From positions 248,001 through 312,000 of the forward strand of contig NZ_JSEH01000002.1 in NCBI RefSeq assembly GCF_000801335.2: 64,000 nt of DNA, written 5' to 3'. The position numbers and the translations under genes are program-made. The stretch is from Desulfovibrio sp. TomC (lineage in GTDB: Bacteria > Desulfobacterota > Desulfovibrionia > Desulfovibrionales > Desulfovibrionaceae). The notes below the pieces were generated by a model, which did not search any database, was not told the origin of the DNA, and was given only the letters and a program-made list of their open reading frames with translations. This document shows positions 18,196 through 25,329 of the stretch, one piece after another (within the stretch, counting starts at the first letter, position 1; each line of letters opens with the position of its first letter).

Positions 18196-18226
18196 TCCTG
18201 GGGAAAAAGGTGCACTTTTTCCAGGA
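18196..18226 (-). terminator. second hairpin downstream of the thioesterase gene
   Basis: TCCTGG(GG)AAAAAG and CTTTTTCCAGGA pair with a 2-nt bulge, just 8 nt from the thioesterase stop. Probable terminator for the minus-strand gene. Confidence 0.5.
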
Positions 18227-18233
18227 CGCGACA

Positions 18234-18653
18234 CTACTCGCTGCGGCGGATGTTGTAGACGCCGCGGCCCTCGGCCACATGCGCCTCCGGGCTGCCGTCG
18301 GACCACAGGACGACCTGGGCGTTGCCCACCCGGTTGCCCAGGAGCCTGACGGTTGCCTCGGCGTAGAGATCGTGGGCCGTGGCCGGGCGCAGGTAATCCA
18401 CCCGCAGATCGATGGTGGCGATGCGGTCGCTGAGCTTGCAGCGCGTCCAGACCGCAAATCCGGCGCAGACGTCGGCCAGGGTGGAGATCACCCCGCCGTG
18501 GATGGCCGGACGGCGGGCGTCGCCGATGAGGTCCTCGCGAAAAGGGATGAAAAGTCGCACGCGCCCTTCTTCGATTTCGGACACCCGGATGCCGAGCATT
18601 TTCTGAAACGGCAGTCCGTTTTCAATCAGATCGGCCAACACCTTGAAATCCAT
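18234..18653 (-). CDS. PaaI-type hotdog-fold thioesterase
   Basis: 139 residues, single hotdog domain. The signature IHGGVISTLADVCAGFA contains the conserved HGG on the central helix; IATIDLRVDYLRPA and VRLLGNRVGNAQV are the following strands. It probably hydrolyses an acyl-CoA thioester in the cytosol. Its neighbours give no pathway context. Confidence 0.88.
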   Translation of the reverse strand: MDFKVLADLIENGLPFQKMLGIRVSEIEEGRVRLFIPFREDLIGDARRPAIHGGVISTLADVCAGFAVWTRCKLSDRIATIDLRVDYLRPATAHDLYAEATVRLLGNRVGNAQVVLWSDGSPEAHVAEGRGVYNIRRSE

Positions 18654-18813
18654 AGTGTAACCTCCACAGCGTACGGTAGCCCCGGTCAGGCAGGGGGCGC
18701 ACGATAGCGCGGTCGGCCGGTCGGGGCAAGCCGCCAGGATGACGCGTCAGCCAATATGGAGAGGGTGGAGGAGATAACGAGAGCAGGGGGAGTGGCATCT
18801 CCCTGTACAACAC

Positions 18814-18847
18814 GAAAAAAAGGCCTCGCGACAAGCATCGCGAGGCC
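18814..18847 (-). terminator. rho-independent terminator of tRNA-Ala
   Basis: GGCCTCGCGA-CAAGCA-TCGCGAGGCC (18822-18847) is a perfect 10-bp stem. On the minus strand it is followed by a run of seven T (18820-18814), 12 nt after the tRNA CCA end. Confidence 0.85.
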
Positions 18848-18859
18848 CTGGAAATCCGG

Positions 18860-18935
18860 TGGTGGAGGCGATGGGACTCGAACCCACGACCTCTGCGTTG
18901 CGAACGCAGCGCTCTCCCAGTTGAGCTACGCCCCC
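18860..18935 (-). tRNA. tRNA-Ala (anticodon CGC)
   Basis: 76 nt including an encoded CCA. Acceptor stem GGGGGCG/CGCCTCC (one G-T pair) with discriminator A. Anticodon stem CTGCG/CGCAG encloses loop TTCGCAA, anticodon CGC reading GCG. The T-loop TTCGAGT is canonical. Unlike many Ala tRNAs it is not in an rRNA operon here. Confidence 0.95.
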
Positions 18936-18948
18936 ATCGGGAAGACGG

Positions 18949-18977
18949 TTATTAAGCGTAATCGCCCGTCCGGTCAA
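18949..18977 (-). promoter_or_regulatory. promoter of tRNA-Ala
   Basis: On the minus strand, TTGACC (18977-18972), 17-bp spacer, TAATAA (18954-18949), placing the start a few bases before the tRNA 5' end at 18935. Near-consensus sigma70 promoter. Confidence 0.75.
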
Positions 18978-19040
18978 GAAGACCTTTCACGAAGATCGCT
19001 GCCAATTGCATCCGTTAACCAAATCGTCAGGCCGTCCCTG

Positions 19041-19069
19041 TTGACCTCACCCGGACCTGATGCCACTAT
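19041..19069 (+). promoter_or_regulatory. putative sigma70 promoter of the ferredoxin-AOR operon
   Basis: TTGACC (19041-19046), 17-bp spacer, CACTAT (19064-19069), about 65 bp before the ferredoxin ATG. Confidence 0.4.
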
Positions 19070-19134
19070 GCCAGTTGAAACACCCCTGAAACCATTATGT
19101 CTTTTTTGGCGGACCACCCGCCAGGAGCTCTTTC

Positions 19135-19584
19135 ATGAAGATCCATCGCGCCCTGCGCATGGAGCGCTGCATCGGTTGCCATTCCTGTTCCCTGGCTTGC
19201 GCCCGGCTGGTCTACAAGTCTGTGTCCTGGGACAGGGCCGGCATCCGCATCCGCTCAACCGGCGGCGTCTCCAGCGGTTTCCAAGCCATTTTGTGCCTGG
19301 CCTGCGATCCCGCCCCCTGTGCCGCGGCCTGCCCGACCGGGGCCATGGTCCAGCGCAAATCCGGCGGCGGCGTCCTGCTGAAAAAATCGCTTTGCATCCA
19401 ATGCGGCAAGTGTGCTGCGGCCTGCCCGGTGGACGCCATCGCCCTGGACGTTGCCGGCAATCCCAGCGTGTGCGTCCATTGCGGCCAATGCGTTGCCTAT
19501 TGCCCCCACGATTGCCTGGAGCTGGTTGAGGCTGACCAGACCACGGCCGCCCCCTGCCTGGAGAGTTGCCATGTCGAGCGATAA
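19135..19584 (+). CDS. polyferredoxin with four [4Fe-4S] motifs (AOR electron-transfer subunit)
   Basis: 149 residues with four cysteine clusters in order: CIGCHSCSLAC (residues ~12-22), CLACDPAPCAAAC, CIQCGKCAAAC and CVHCGQCVAYC. Each is followed by Pro or a typical ferredoxin turn, so four [4Fe-4S] clusters are expected in the cytoplasm. It overlaps the following AOR gene by 14 nt, so the two are translationally coupled. By analogy with AOR complexes built from a polyferredoxin and a tungsten subunit, it probably carries electrons to or from AOR 1. Confidence 0.92.
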   Translation: MKIHRALRMERCIGCHSCSLACARLVYKSVSWDRAGIRIRSTGGVSSGFQAILCLACDPAPCAAACPTGAMVQRKSGGGVLLKKSLCIQCGKCAAACPVDAIALDVAGNPSVCVHCGQCVAYCPHDCLELVEADQTTAAPCLESCHVER

Positions 19585-21337
19585 TGATCTCTTTCGCGTC
19601 CTGATCTACGACCTTGAGCGCCAACGCGGCGACCTCGTCCTCATTCCCGGCCGGCGGCGGTTTATCGGCGGTTCGGGCTTGGCCGCGCTCCTTTATGAAA
19701 AATACGGTCTGCCCGGGGCCGCGCCCTTTGATCCCGGCCAGCCGCTCATTTTCGCCATCGGCCCGGCCACCGGCTATTTCCCGCTCATGAGCAAGACCGT
19801 GTGCGGCTTTAAATCGCCCTACAACAGCAACTACGCCGAATCCCACGCCGGCGGCCGCTCGGCCCTGGCCCTGCGCTTTGCCGGCTACGATGCCCTGGTC
19901 GTCACCGGCAAGGCGGCCCAGCTGTCCACTCTGGTGGTCGGGTCGCGGCGCATCGAACTGATCAACGTCCACTATCTGGCCGGGGCTGATGTCTTCACCA
20001 CTGGCAAGCTCCTGCGCAAGATCGCCTCGGGCGCCTCCGGCCATCGCAGCATCCTGCGCATCGGCCCAGCCGGTGAAAACGGCTCAAGCTACGCCTGCAT
20101 CAATGTCGACACCTACCGCCACTTCGGCCGGCTCGGAGCCGGGGCGGTCATGGGGGCAAAAAACCTCAAAGGCATCGTCCTGATGGGCGACAGCGATCTG
20201 CCGCTCCCCGACGACAAGGGCTATGCCAAGCTTTTTAAAGACATCCACGAAAAGGTCACCTCGTCCGGGATGATGGAAAAATACCATAATCTCGGCACAC
20301 CGGCCAACGTATTGCCCTTGAATGAATTGAAATCCCTGCCCTGGCGCAATCTGGCCGCCACCTCAGATCCCGATGCCGACAAGATTTCCGGCGAGGCCTT
20401 TGCCGAAAAACTCCTCATGCACAACGCCGCCTGCTCCGGCTGTCCGGTGGGCTGCATCCACGTCGGCATGGTGCGCGAGATGTTTTCCACCTCCCACCGC
20501 TTCGCCATCCATCAGGTGGCCTACGACCACGAGCCGAATTTTGCCGCCGGCCCCATGCTCGGCGTGGTCGATCCGGTCGAGGTGTTGGCTATAAACGATA
20601 TGTGCGACCGGCAGGGACTGGATATTATTTCCGCCGGCGTGGCCCTGGCCTGGGCCGTGGAAGCGACCGAAAAAGGGCTTATTTCGGAAAAGGAAACCGA
20701 GGTGAAGCTGACCTTTGGCGACGCTGCGGCCTTCAAACGGGCCATGTGGCTCATTGGGCACAAGGCCAACGAGTTCTATGCTCTCTTGGGACAGGGCACC
20801 ATGGCAGCGGCGGCGCACTACGGCGGCGGGGACTATGCCTGCGTCCTTGGCCAGGAGATGGCCGGCTACGCCACCGGGGAAACCTATTTTGCCTCCCAGA
20901 CCGTCGCCTTCCGTCATTCCCATCTCGACACCGGGGCTTACTCCTATGACCAGAAGCACAAGGAGCAGGATGTCGACGCCGTGGTCAAATTCCTCGTGGA
21001 CGACGAACGCGAGCGCGTGCTCCTGACTTGCCTTGTGGCCTGCCTGTTTGCCCGGGAGGTCTACAAACCCCAGACCATGGTCGATATCATGGCCTGTCTC
21101 GGCCATACGGAGCTGGCCGCCAATCTCGACACGGCAGCCGAAAACGCCCGCCGCGCCCGGTGGCGGCTCAAAATTGCCACCGGCTTTGATCCCATGGCCA
21201 CACACATCCCCAAACGGTTTTCCGAAGTGACCACCTGGAAGGGGCCAGTGGACGCCGTCTACATGGAGGCTCTGCGCCAAGGCTACGCCCGAGCCGTGGC
21301 CGAACTCGGCGCACCTGTTGCGGCGCATGAAGCGTGA
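19571..21337 (+). CDS. aldehyde:ferredoxin oxidoreductase family protein (AOR 1)
   Basis: 588 residues from ATG 19571. AOR fold: N-terminal RRRFIGGSGLAALLYEKYG, GPAGENGSSYACINVD and FGRLGAGAVMGAKNLKGIV (tungstopterin-binding region). Cluster cysteines are at C288-x2-C291-x3-C295, with a fourth probable ligand at C487 or C491. DMCDRQGLDIISAG is the conserved DxxGLD-type motif. The family oxidises aldehydes to acids (or the reverse) with a tungsten bis-pterin and ferredoxin. It lacks the usual EGPEYET motif (DHEPNFAAGP instead), so substrate may differ from classic AOR. Confidence 0.93.
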   Translation: MSSDNDLFRVLIYDLERQRGDLVLIPGRRRFIGGSGLAALLYEKYGLPGAAPFDPGQPLIFAIGPATGYFPLMSKTVCGFKSPYNSNYAESHAGGRSALALRFAGYDALVVTGKAAQLSTLVVGSRRIELINVHYLAGADVFTTGKLLRKIASGASGHRSILRIGPAGENGSSYACINVDTYRHFGRLGAGAVMGAKNLKGIVLMGDSDLPLPDDKGYAKLFKDIHEKVTSSGMMEKYHNLGTPANVLPLNELKSLPWRNLAATSDPDADKISGEAFAEKLLMHNAACSGCPVGCIHVGMVREMFSTSHRFAIHQVAYDHEPNFAAGPMLGVVDPVEVLAINDMCDRQGLDIISAGVALAWAVEATEKGLISEKETEVKLTFGDAAAFKRAMWLIGHKANEFYALLGQGTMAAAAHYGGGDYACVLGQEMAGYATGETYFASQTVAFRHSHLDTGAYSYDQKHKEQDVDAVVKFLVDDERERVLLTCLVACLFAREVYKPQTMVDIMACLGHTELAANLDTAAENARRARWRLKIATGFDPMATHIPKRFSEVTTWKGPVDAVYMEALRQGYARAVAELGAPVAAHEA

Positions 21338-21371
21338 TGAAAGCGTGTTCCGGCGGCCGGAGCAGTGAGGG

Positions 21372-21440
21372 AAGAGGGTGATGCCTCCGGCGGCCGGGGC
21401 GATGATCCCCCCGGACCCCCCGACTGGGTTAAGGGAGGGG
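21372..21440. repeat. interspersed GC-rich palindromic element, copy C
   Basis: About 40 nt after the AOR 1 stop: GCCTCCGGCGGCCGGGGCGA, then TGATCCCCCCGGACCCCCCG. The CCGGGG/CCCCGG arms fold with a short loop. The GCCTCCGGCGGCC block matches copy D in reverse orientation. No gene is evident in the surrounding 21338-21754 gap (417 nt), which also holds CGGCCGG-type inverted repeats near 21674-21717. Confidence 0.6.
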
Positions 21441-21754
21441 CGTTACCGCGACGGTGAGCGGGAGCGGGGAAATAAACGCGCTGACGGGAACCACAGTTGC
21501 TCCGCCGGCCGGGCCGAAAGCCCAAAGAGTGCCGACGGCCTGGGTTCACGGACCCCTCGAAGAGAGAAATTTTTCCTGGGGATACTGCCTGATCGGGCTT
21601 TTTCTAGAGGACTGGAGGGACGTTCTGGTCTACGATACTTCGGCCTGGACCGGCCGCATCAACAGCGGTTTTCCGGCCGGGCCAACCGGCTGCTTAATCC
21701 CCGGCCGGCCGGGAGAAACCGCTTACGCCAGCATATCCATAAGGAGCACGGCTC

Positions 21755-23401
21755 ATGGCACTTATGACGGAACTGCCCGCCCACGCGGCCCTGGCCGAGC
21801 ATTACCAGTCGGCCCAACATCTTCACATGCGCGAACTCTTCGCTGCCGATCCCGACCGTTTTGCCAGGTATTCCCTGCGTCTGGGCGATATTCTGTTTGA
21901 TTATTCCAAAAACCGGGTGACCGACGCCACCATGGGGTTGCTGTTTGATCTGGCCCGGCAGGCCGGGGTCGAGGCCCGGCGCGACGCCATGTTTGCCGGC
22001 GAAAAGATCAACCGCACCGAGGACAGGGCCGTGCTCCACGTAGCCCTGCGCAATCGGGCCAACCGGCCCATCGTGGTCGACGGCGCAGACGTCATGCCCG
22101 AGGTCAATCGGGTGCTCAATCAGATGCGCATTTTTTGCGGCCGCATCCATTCCGGTCAGTGGAAAGGGTACACCGGCAAGCGCATCACCGACGTGGTCAA
22201 TATCGGCATCGGCGGCTCGGACCTGGGACCGCAGATGGCTTCCCTGGCCCTGGCCCACTTTGCTGAGCCGGGCATCACGTCGCATTTCGTCTCCAATGTG
22301 GACGGCACCCACATGGTCGAGACACTGAGGCGCGTCTCGGCGGAGTCGACGCTGTTTATCATTGCCTCCAAGACCTTTACCACCCTGGAAACCATGGCCA
22401 ATGCCCATGCGGCCCGGGACTGGTTTCTGGCGCAAGCCGGGGACGAGGCCGGGGTGGCCAAGCATTTCGTGGCTCTGTCCACCAATGCCAAGGCCGTGGC
22501 TGCCTTTGGCATCGACACGGCCAACATGTTCGCCTTCTGGGACTGGGTCGGCGGGCGGTATTCGCTGTGGTCGGCCATTGGCCTGTCCATTGCCCTGGTG
22601 GTCGGGTTTGACAATTTCGAGGCCATGCTCGAAGGGGCCTTTGTGGCTGATGAGCATTTTCGCACGGCTCCCCTTGAGCGCAACATCCCCGTCATCATGG
22701 GACTGCTCGGCATCTGGTACAATAATCATTTCGGGGCCCAGACCCAGGCCATCCTGCCCTATGACCAGTACCTGACGCGCTTTGCCGCCTACTTCCAGCA
22801 GGGCGACATGGAGAGCAACGGCAAGTCGGTGGCCACCGACGGCCGCCCGGTTCCCTATTCCACCGGCCCGGTCATCTGGGGCGAACCCGGAACCAACGGC
22901 CAGCACGCCTTTTACCAACTCATCCACCAGGGGACCAAACTCATTCCCTGCGACTTCCTGGCTGCCGCCCGGACGCAAAATCCCCTGGGCCGCCATCAGG
23001 ACATGCTCCTGTCCAACTTCTTTGCCCAGACCGAGGCGCTTATGCGCGGCAAGACCGTGGACGAGGCCCGGGCGGAACTGGCCGGCAAGGGCCTGCCCGA
23101 CGAGCAGTTGGAGCTGCTGGCCCGGGCCAAGTCCTTTAGCGGCAACCGGCCCACCAATTCGTTTCTATATGCCGCGCTTGATCCCAAGACGTTGGGAACG
23201 CTCATTGCCCTGTACGAGCACAAGATATTTACCCAGGGCACCATCTGGAACATCAATTCCTACGATCAGATGGGCGTTGAACTGGGCAAGGTGCTGGCCG
23301 GGGCGATCCTGGATGAGCTTTCGGACGAGAAACCGGTGGCCGGGCACGACGGCTCGACCAACGGGCTGATCAATTACTACAAGGAATTGCGCGGCGAATA
23401 G
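21755..23401 (+). CDS. pgi: glucose-6-phosphate isomerase
   Basis: 548 residues, the normal length of the long PGI class. It interconverts glucose 6-phosphate and fructose 6-phosphate, feeding glycogen synthesis and glycolysis. Motifs: [28 protein letters not shown] (phosphate-binding SKTFTT), the signature [15 protein letters not shown], and [13 protein letters not shown] with the catalytic His. C-terminal [13 protein letters not shown] has the active-site Lys region. RBS AAGGAG precedes the ATG. Confidence 0.97.
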   Translation: MALMTELPAHAALAEHYQSAQHLHMRELFAADPDRFARYSLRLGDILFDYSKNRVTDATMGLLFDLARQAGVEARRDAMFAGEKINRTEDRAVLHVALRNRANRPIVVDGADVMPEVNRVLNQMRIFCGRIHSGQWKGYTGKRITDVVNIGIGGSDLGPQMASLALAHFAEPGITSHFVSNVDGTHMVETLRRVSAESTLFIIASKTFTTLETMANAHAARDWFLAQAGDEAGVAKHFVALSTNAKAVAAFGIDTANMFAFWDWVGGRYSLWSAIGLSIALVVGFDNFEAMLEGAFVADEHFRTAPLERNIPVIMGLLGIWYNNHFGAQTQAILPYDQYLTRFAAYFQQGDMESNGKSVATDGRPVPYSTGPVIWGEPGTNGQHAFYQLIHQGTKLIPCDFLAAARTQNPLGRHQDMLLSNFFAQTEALMRGKTVDEARAELAGKGLPDEQLELLARAKSFSGNRPTNSFLYAALDPKTLGTLIALYEHKIFTQGTIWNINSYDQMGVELGKVLAGAILDELSDEKPVAGHDGSTNGLINYYKELRGE

Positions 23402-23430
23402 GCTTTTTTCGTCTGCTCTGCTGATCCGGG

Positions 23431-23472
23431 GCGGCCGCAGTGTCCTTGCTTTGGACGGTGCGGCCGCTGCTT
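23431..23472 (+). terminator. terminator of pgi
   Basis: GCGGCCGCA-GTGTCC and GGAC-GGTGCGGCCGC form an imperfect long stem (23431-23467), then TGCTTTTG. It lies 30 nt after the pgi stop. The rest of 23473-23820 holds no recognisable gene. Confidence 0.6.
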
Positions 23473-23825
23473 TTGTATCGGCATGGAGCCGGGGGCAGGC
23501 CGGGTCTGGTTCGCCAGGAGATGTCGGTTCGTGTCCTGACCAGGACCGCCAACTGGTGCCAGGAGAGCAGACAGGCAGCGTGAGGCGTTGGGATGCCTTG
23601 CTGCGGTGAACTCCGGGGGAAAGAAAATATCCCGGAACGCCGCCGTTTTTGGAGCAGGAGCGCGGAAAGCGGCCTGGCGCGGACTTCCACGCCACCTGAC
23701 GCGCCGGGCAGAGCCACCGTCCGGCAACGCTCCGGGATGGATTCTTGGTAATGAAATTGAAAATTATTGTCAATTGTGGTGAGGCGTGAGGGGAAAGACG
23801 AAAATTGAATCTTCCAAGCGGGATT

Positions 23826-23866
23826 CCAAAGGGCACTGCCCTTTGGCCGCCGGAGGCTTCCTATTT
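23826..23866. repeat. interspersed palindromic element, copy D
   Basis: CCAAAGGG-CACTG-CCCTTTGG followed by CCGCCGGAGGC. Read on the minus strand it is GCCTCCGGCGGCC then AAAGGGCAGTGCCCTTTGGA, the same plan as copy C with the stem sequence changed on both arms. Downstream of hicB, where it may terminate transcription. Confidence 0.55.
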
Positions 23867-23873
23867 ACGTCAT

Positions 23874-24092
23874 TCAGGCCGGCAGGTCCGGGAGCAGGCA
23901 GGCGTCGCCGCAGACGGCCAAGTAATCGTCGACGGCTTCTTCAAAGGCGCGTTGCAGGGCTTCGGGGCTGTCGCCATGAAAGGTGACGATGTCGCGAATG
24001 CCGTGGACGCGGCCGTGCAGGACGCCGTCGGCTTCTTCGGTGCACAGCAGGCAATAGCCCTTATACGTGGCGTAGCAGACAGGAGTGTCCAT
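23874..24092 (-). CDS. hicB: HicB-like antitoxin
   Basis: 72 residues from ATG 24092. Residues 8-60 resemble the HicB partial RNase-H fold: YKGYCLLCTEE, then HGIRDIVTFHGDSPEALQRA and FEEAVDDYLAVCG (the typical SPEEAIENAKEAI-like helix). There is no C-terminal DNA-binding extension, so autoregulation would need another factor. It lies 14 nt downstream of the HicA-like toxin gene, the standard order. Expected to bind and neutralise HicA. Confidence 0.75.
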   Translation of the reverse strand: MDTPVCYATYKGYCLLCTEEADGVLHGRVHGIRDIVTFHGDSPEALQRAFEEAVDDYLAVCGDACLLPDLPA

Positions 24093-24106
24093 GGCGGGGA
24101 AGTCCT

Positions 24107-24418
24107 TCAGACGGCCATGCCGGAGCGGATGAGAAATTCCCGGATATCGGCGGCGCAGCCTTTGTCGAGCACCTTTTCCGGATGGGGGCGGTGGAAAAAG
24201 CCCTTCACCCCGCCAAGAAGAAACCGCACCCGTGATCCGGCGGTCTTCTGGTGGTGGTGGATTTCCTGTCCGCCCAGGGCGCGGATCAGCGCGGCCACGT
24301 CGTCCCAGAGGATGTCCGGACGGGCGGGGGCGGTAAAAAGCGCTTCCCAAGTGCGCTGCCGGGCGCTGTTGAGCTTGACCGGCGGCTTATGGGGCAGGGT
24401 TTGGGTGGATGCGGCCAT
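24107..24418 (-). CDS. hicA: HicA-like mRNA interferase toxin
   Basis: 103 residues. The double-stranded-RNA-binding-like HicA fold is visible at residues 42-100: LIRALGGQEIHHHQKTAGSR, then VRFLLGGVKGFFHRPHPEKV and DIREFLIRSG. HicA toxins cleave mRNA; in this subfamily the family GSHH motif is GSRVRF, with histidines just upstream (IHHHQKTAG). The ~40-residue N-terminal extension is longer than in typical 60-80-residue HicA. TTGACG at 24455-24450 may be the -35 of the pair. Confidence 0.72.
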   Translation of the reverse strand: MAASTQTLPHKPPVKLNSARQRTWEALFTAPARPDILWDDVAALIRALGGQEIHHHQKTAGSRVRFLLGGVKGFFHRPHPEKVLDKGCAADIREFLIRSGMAV

Positions 24419-24571
24419 ACATCTTCAGAGAAGCAAAAGGTGCACATGGCGTCAAGGGGTATGGCTGCACTGGTCTGTCGGGTGTGAGGTGCGTCTTTCC
24501 GCCCAAACCATGAAGCTGTTGGCCACCGCCGCCCTGCCCAAGGGCGATGCCCTGTCCATTGCCGGGTGTGG

Positions 24572-24612
24572 ACAAAAAGCCCGGACGGCCTGAGCAGGGA
24601 TGGCCGTCCGGG
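24572..24612 (-). terminator. terminator of the aminotransferase-liv-AOR-CBS operon
   Basis: CCCGGACGGCC (24580-24590) and GGCCGTCCGGG (24602-24612) are a perfect 11-bp stem. On the minus strand it is followed by CTTTTTG. It lies 36 nt after the CBS gene stop. Confidence 0.85.
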
Positions 24613-24647
24613 ACGAGGCGAGAACAGGAAAGACCGGGACTGGCAGG

Positions 24648-25304
24648 CTAGTCGCGGGTCCAGTACAGCAGGTGACCGGTTTTCTCCAGCACGGCGCGCA
24701 ATTCGCGCTCCCGGGTTTCGGGCAGTCCCTGGATGCGCACGGCCACTTCCCGCTGGCCCGGGGTCACCCGGCCGTACGACGACAGGATGCTGATGATACG
24801 GGCCTCGAACCGACGCAGTTCGTCGAGAATGGGTTTGAGGCTGCCTTCGGACATATCGAGGCGAAGCCCGATCTGGATGCCGCCCTGGTCGATGCCGGTG
24901 ATGGAGACGAACAGCCGGAAGATGTCAGTGTCGGTGATGATGCCGACCACCTTGTTCGCTTCGTCGACCACGGGCAGGCTGCCAAACTTGCGGTCGCGCA
25001 TAATAAGCGCCGCCCGTTCCACCGTGTCCGTCGACCGGATATACACCGGCTCCCGGGTCATGATGCCTTTGACCTTCAGTTCCGAGAGCAGATAGGTCAT
25101 CTCGTACATATCCAGGGAGGTGGCCGAAGAGGGTGAGGCGGCCTTGAGGTCGCGTTCGGACACAATGCCGACGAGCCTGCCTTCCTTGTCCACCACCGGC
25201 AGGCGGCGAATCTTTTTGTCGCGCATGATCCGTCCGGCCTTGATCATGGAAACGTCCTCGGTCACCGTAGCCACATCGGTGGACATCCAATCGCCGACAA
25301 GCAT
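24648..25304 (-). CDS. CBS-domain protein with C-terminal ACT-like domain (AcuB-like)
   Basis: 218 residues from ATG 25304 (AAGGAG 7 nt upstream). Two CBS motifs are clear: MSTDVATVTEDVSMIKAGRI with IRRLPVVDKEGRLVGIVSER, then GIMTREPVYIRSTDTVERAA with GSLPVVDEANKVVGIITDTD. Residues ~150-218 resemble an ACT domain (GLRLDMSEGSLKPILDELRR). Tandem CBS binds adenine nucleotides and ACT usually binds amino acids, so it may sense energy state and the transported amino acid. Last gene of the operon, 25 nt after AOR 2. Confidence 0.88.
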   Translation of the reverse strand: MLVGDWMSTDVATVTEDVSMIKAGRIMRDKKIRRLPVVDKEGRLVGIVSERDLKAASPSSATSLDMYEMTYLLSELKVKGIMTREPVYIRSTDTVERAALIMRDRKFGSLPVVDEANKVVGIITDTDIFRLFVSITGIDQGGIQIGLRLDMSEGSLKPILDELRRFEARIISILSSYGRVTPGQREVAVRIQGLPETRERELRAVLEKTGHLLYWTRD

Positions 25305-25329
25305 TTGCTGCTCCTTGGGAAAACAGGGT

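Noticed and set aside
18860-18935. tRNA-Ala as part of an rRNA operon
   Set aside because: No 16S/23S sequence on either side; it has its own promoter and terminator.
21454-21900. 148-codon plus-strand frame running from the repeat region into pgi
   Set aside because: Overlaps the N-terminus of pgi in another frame and spans palindromic repeat DNA; no RBS or motif.
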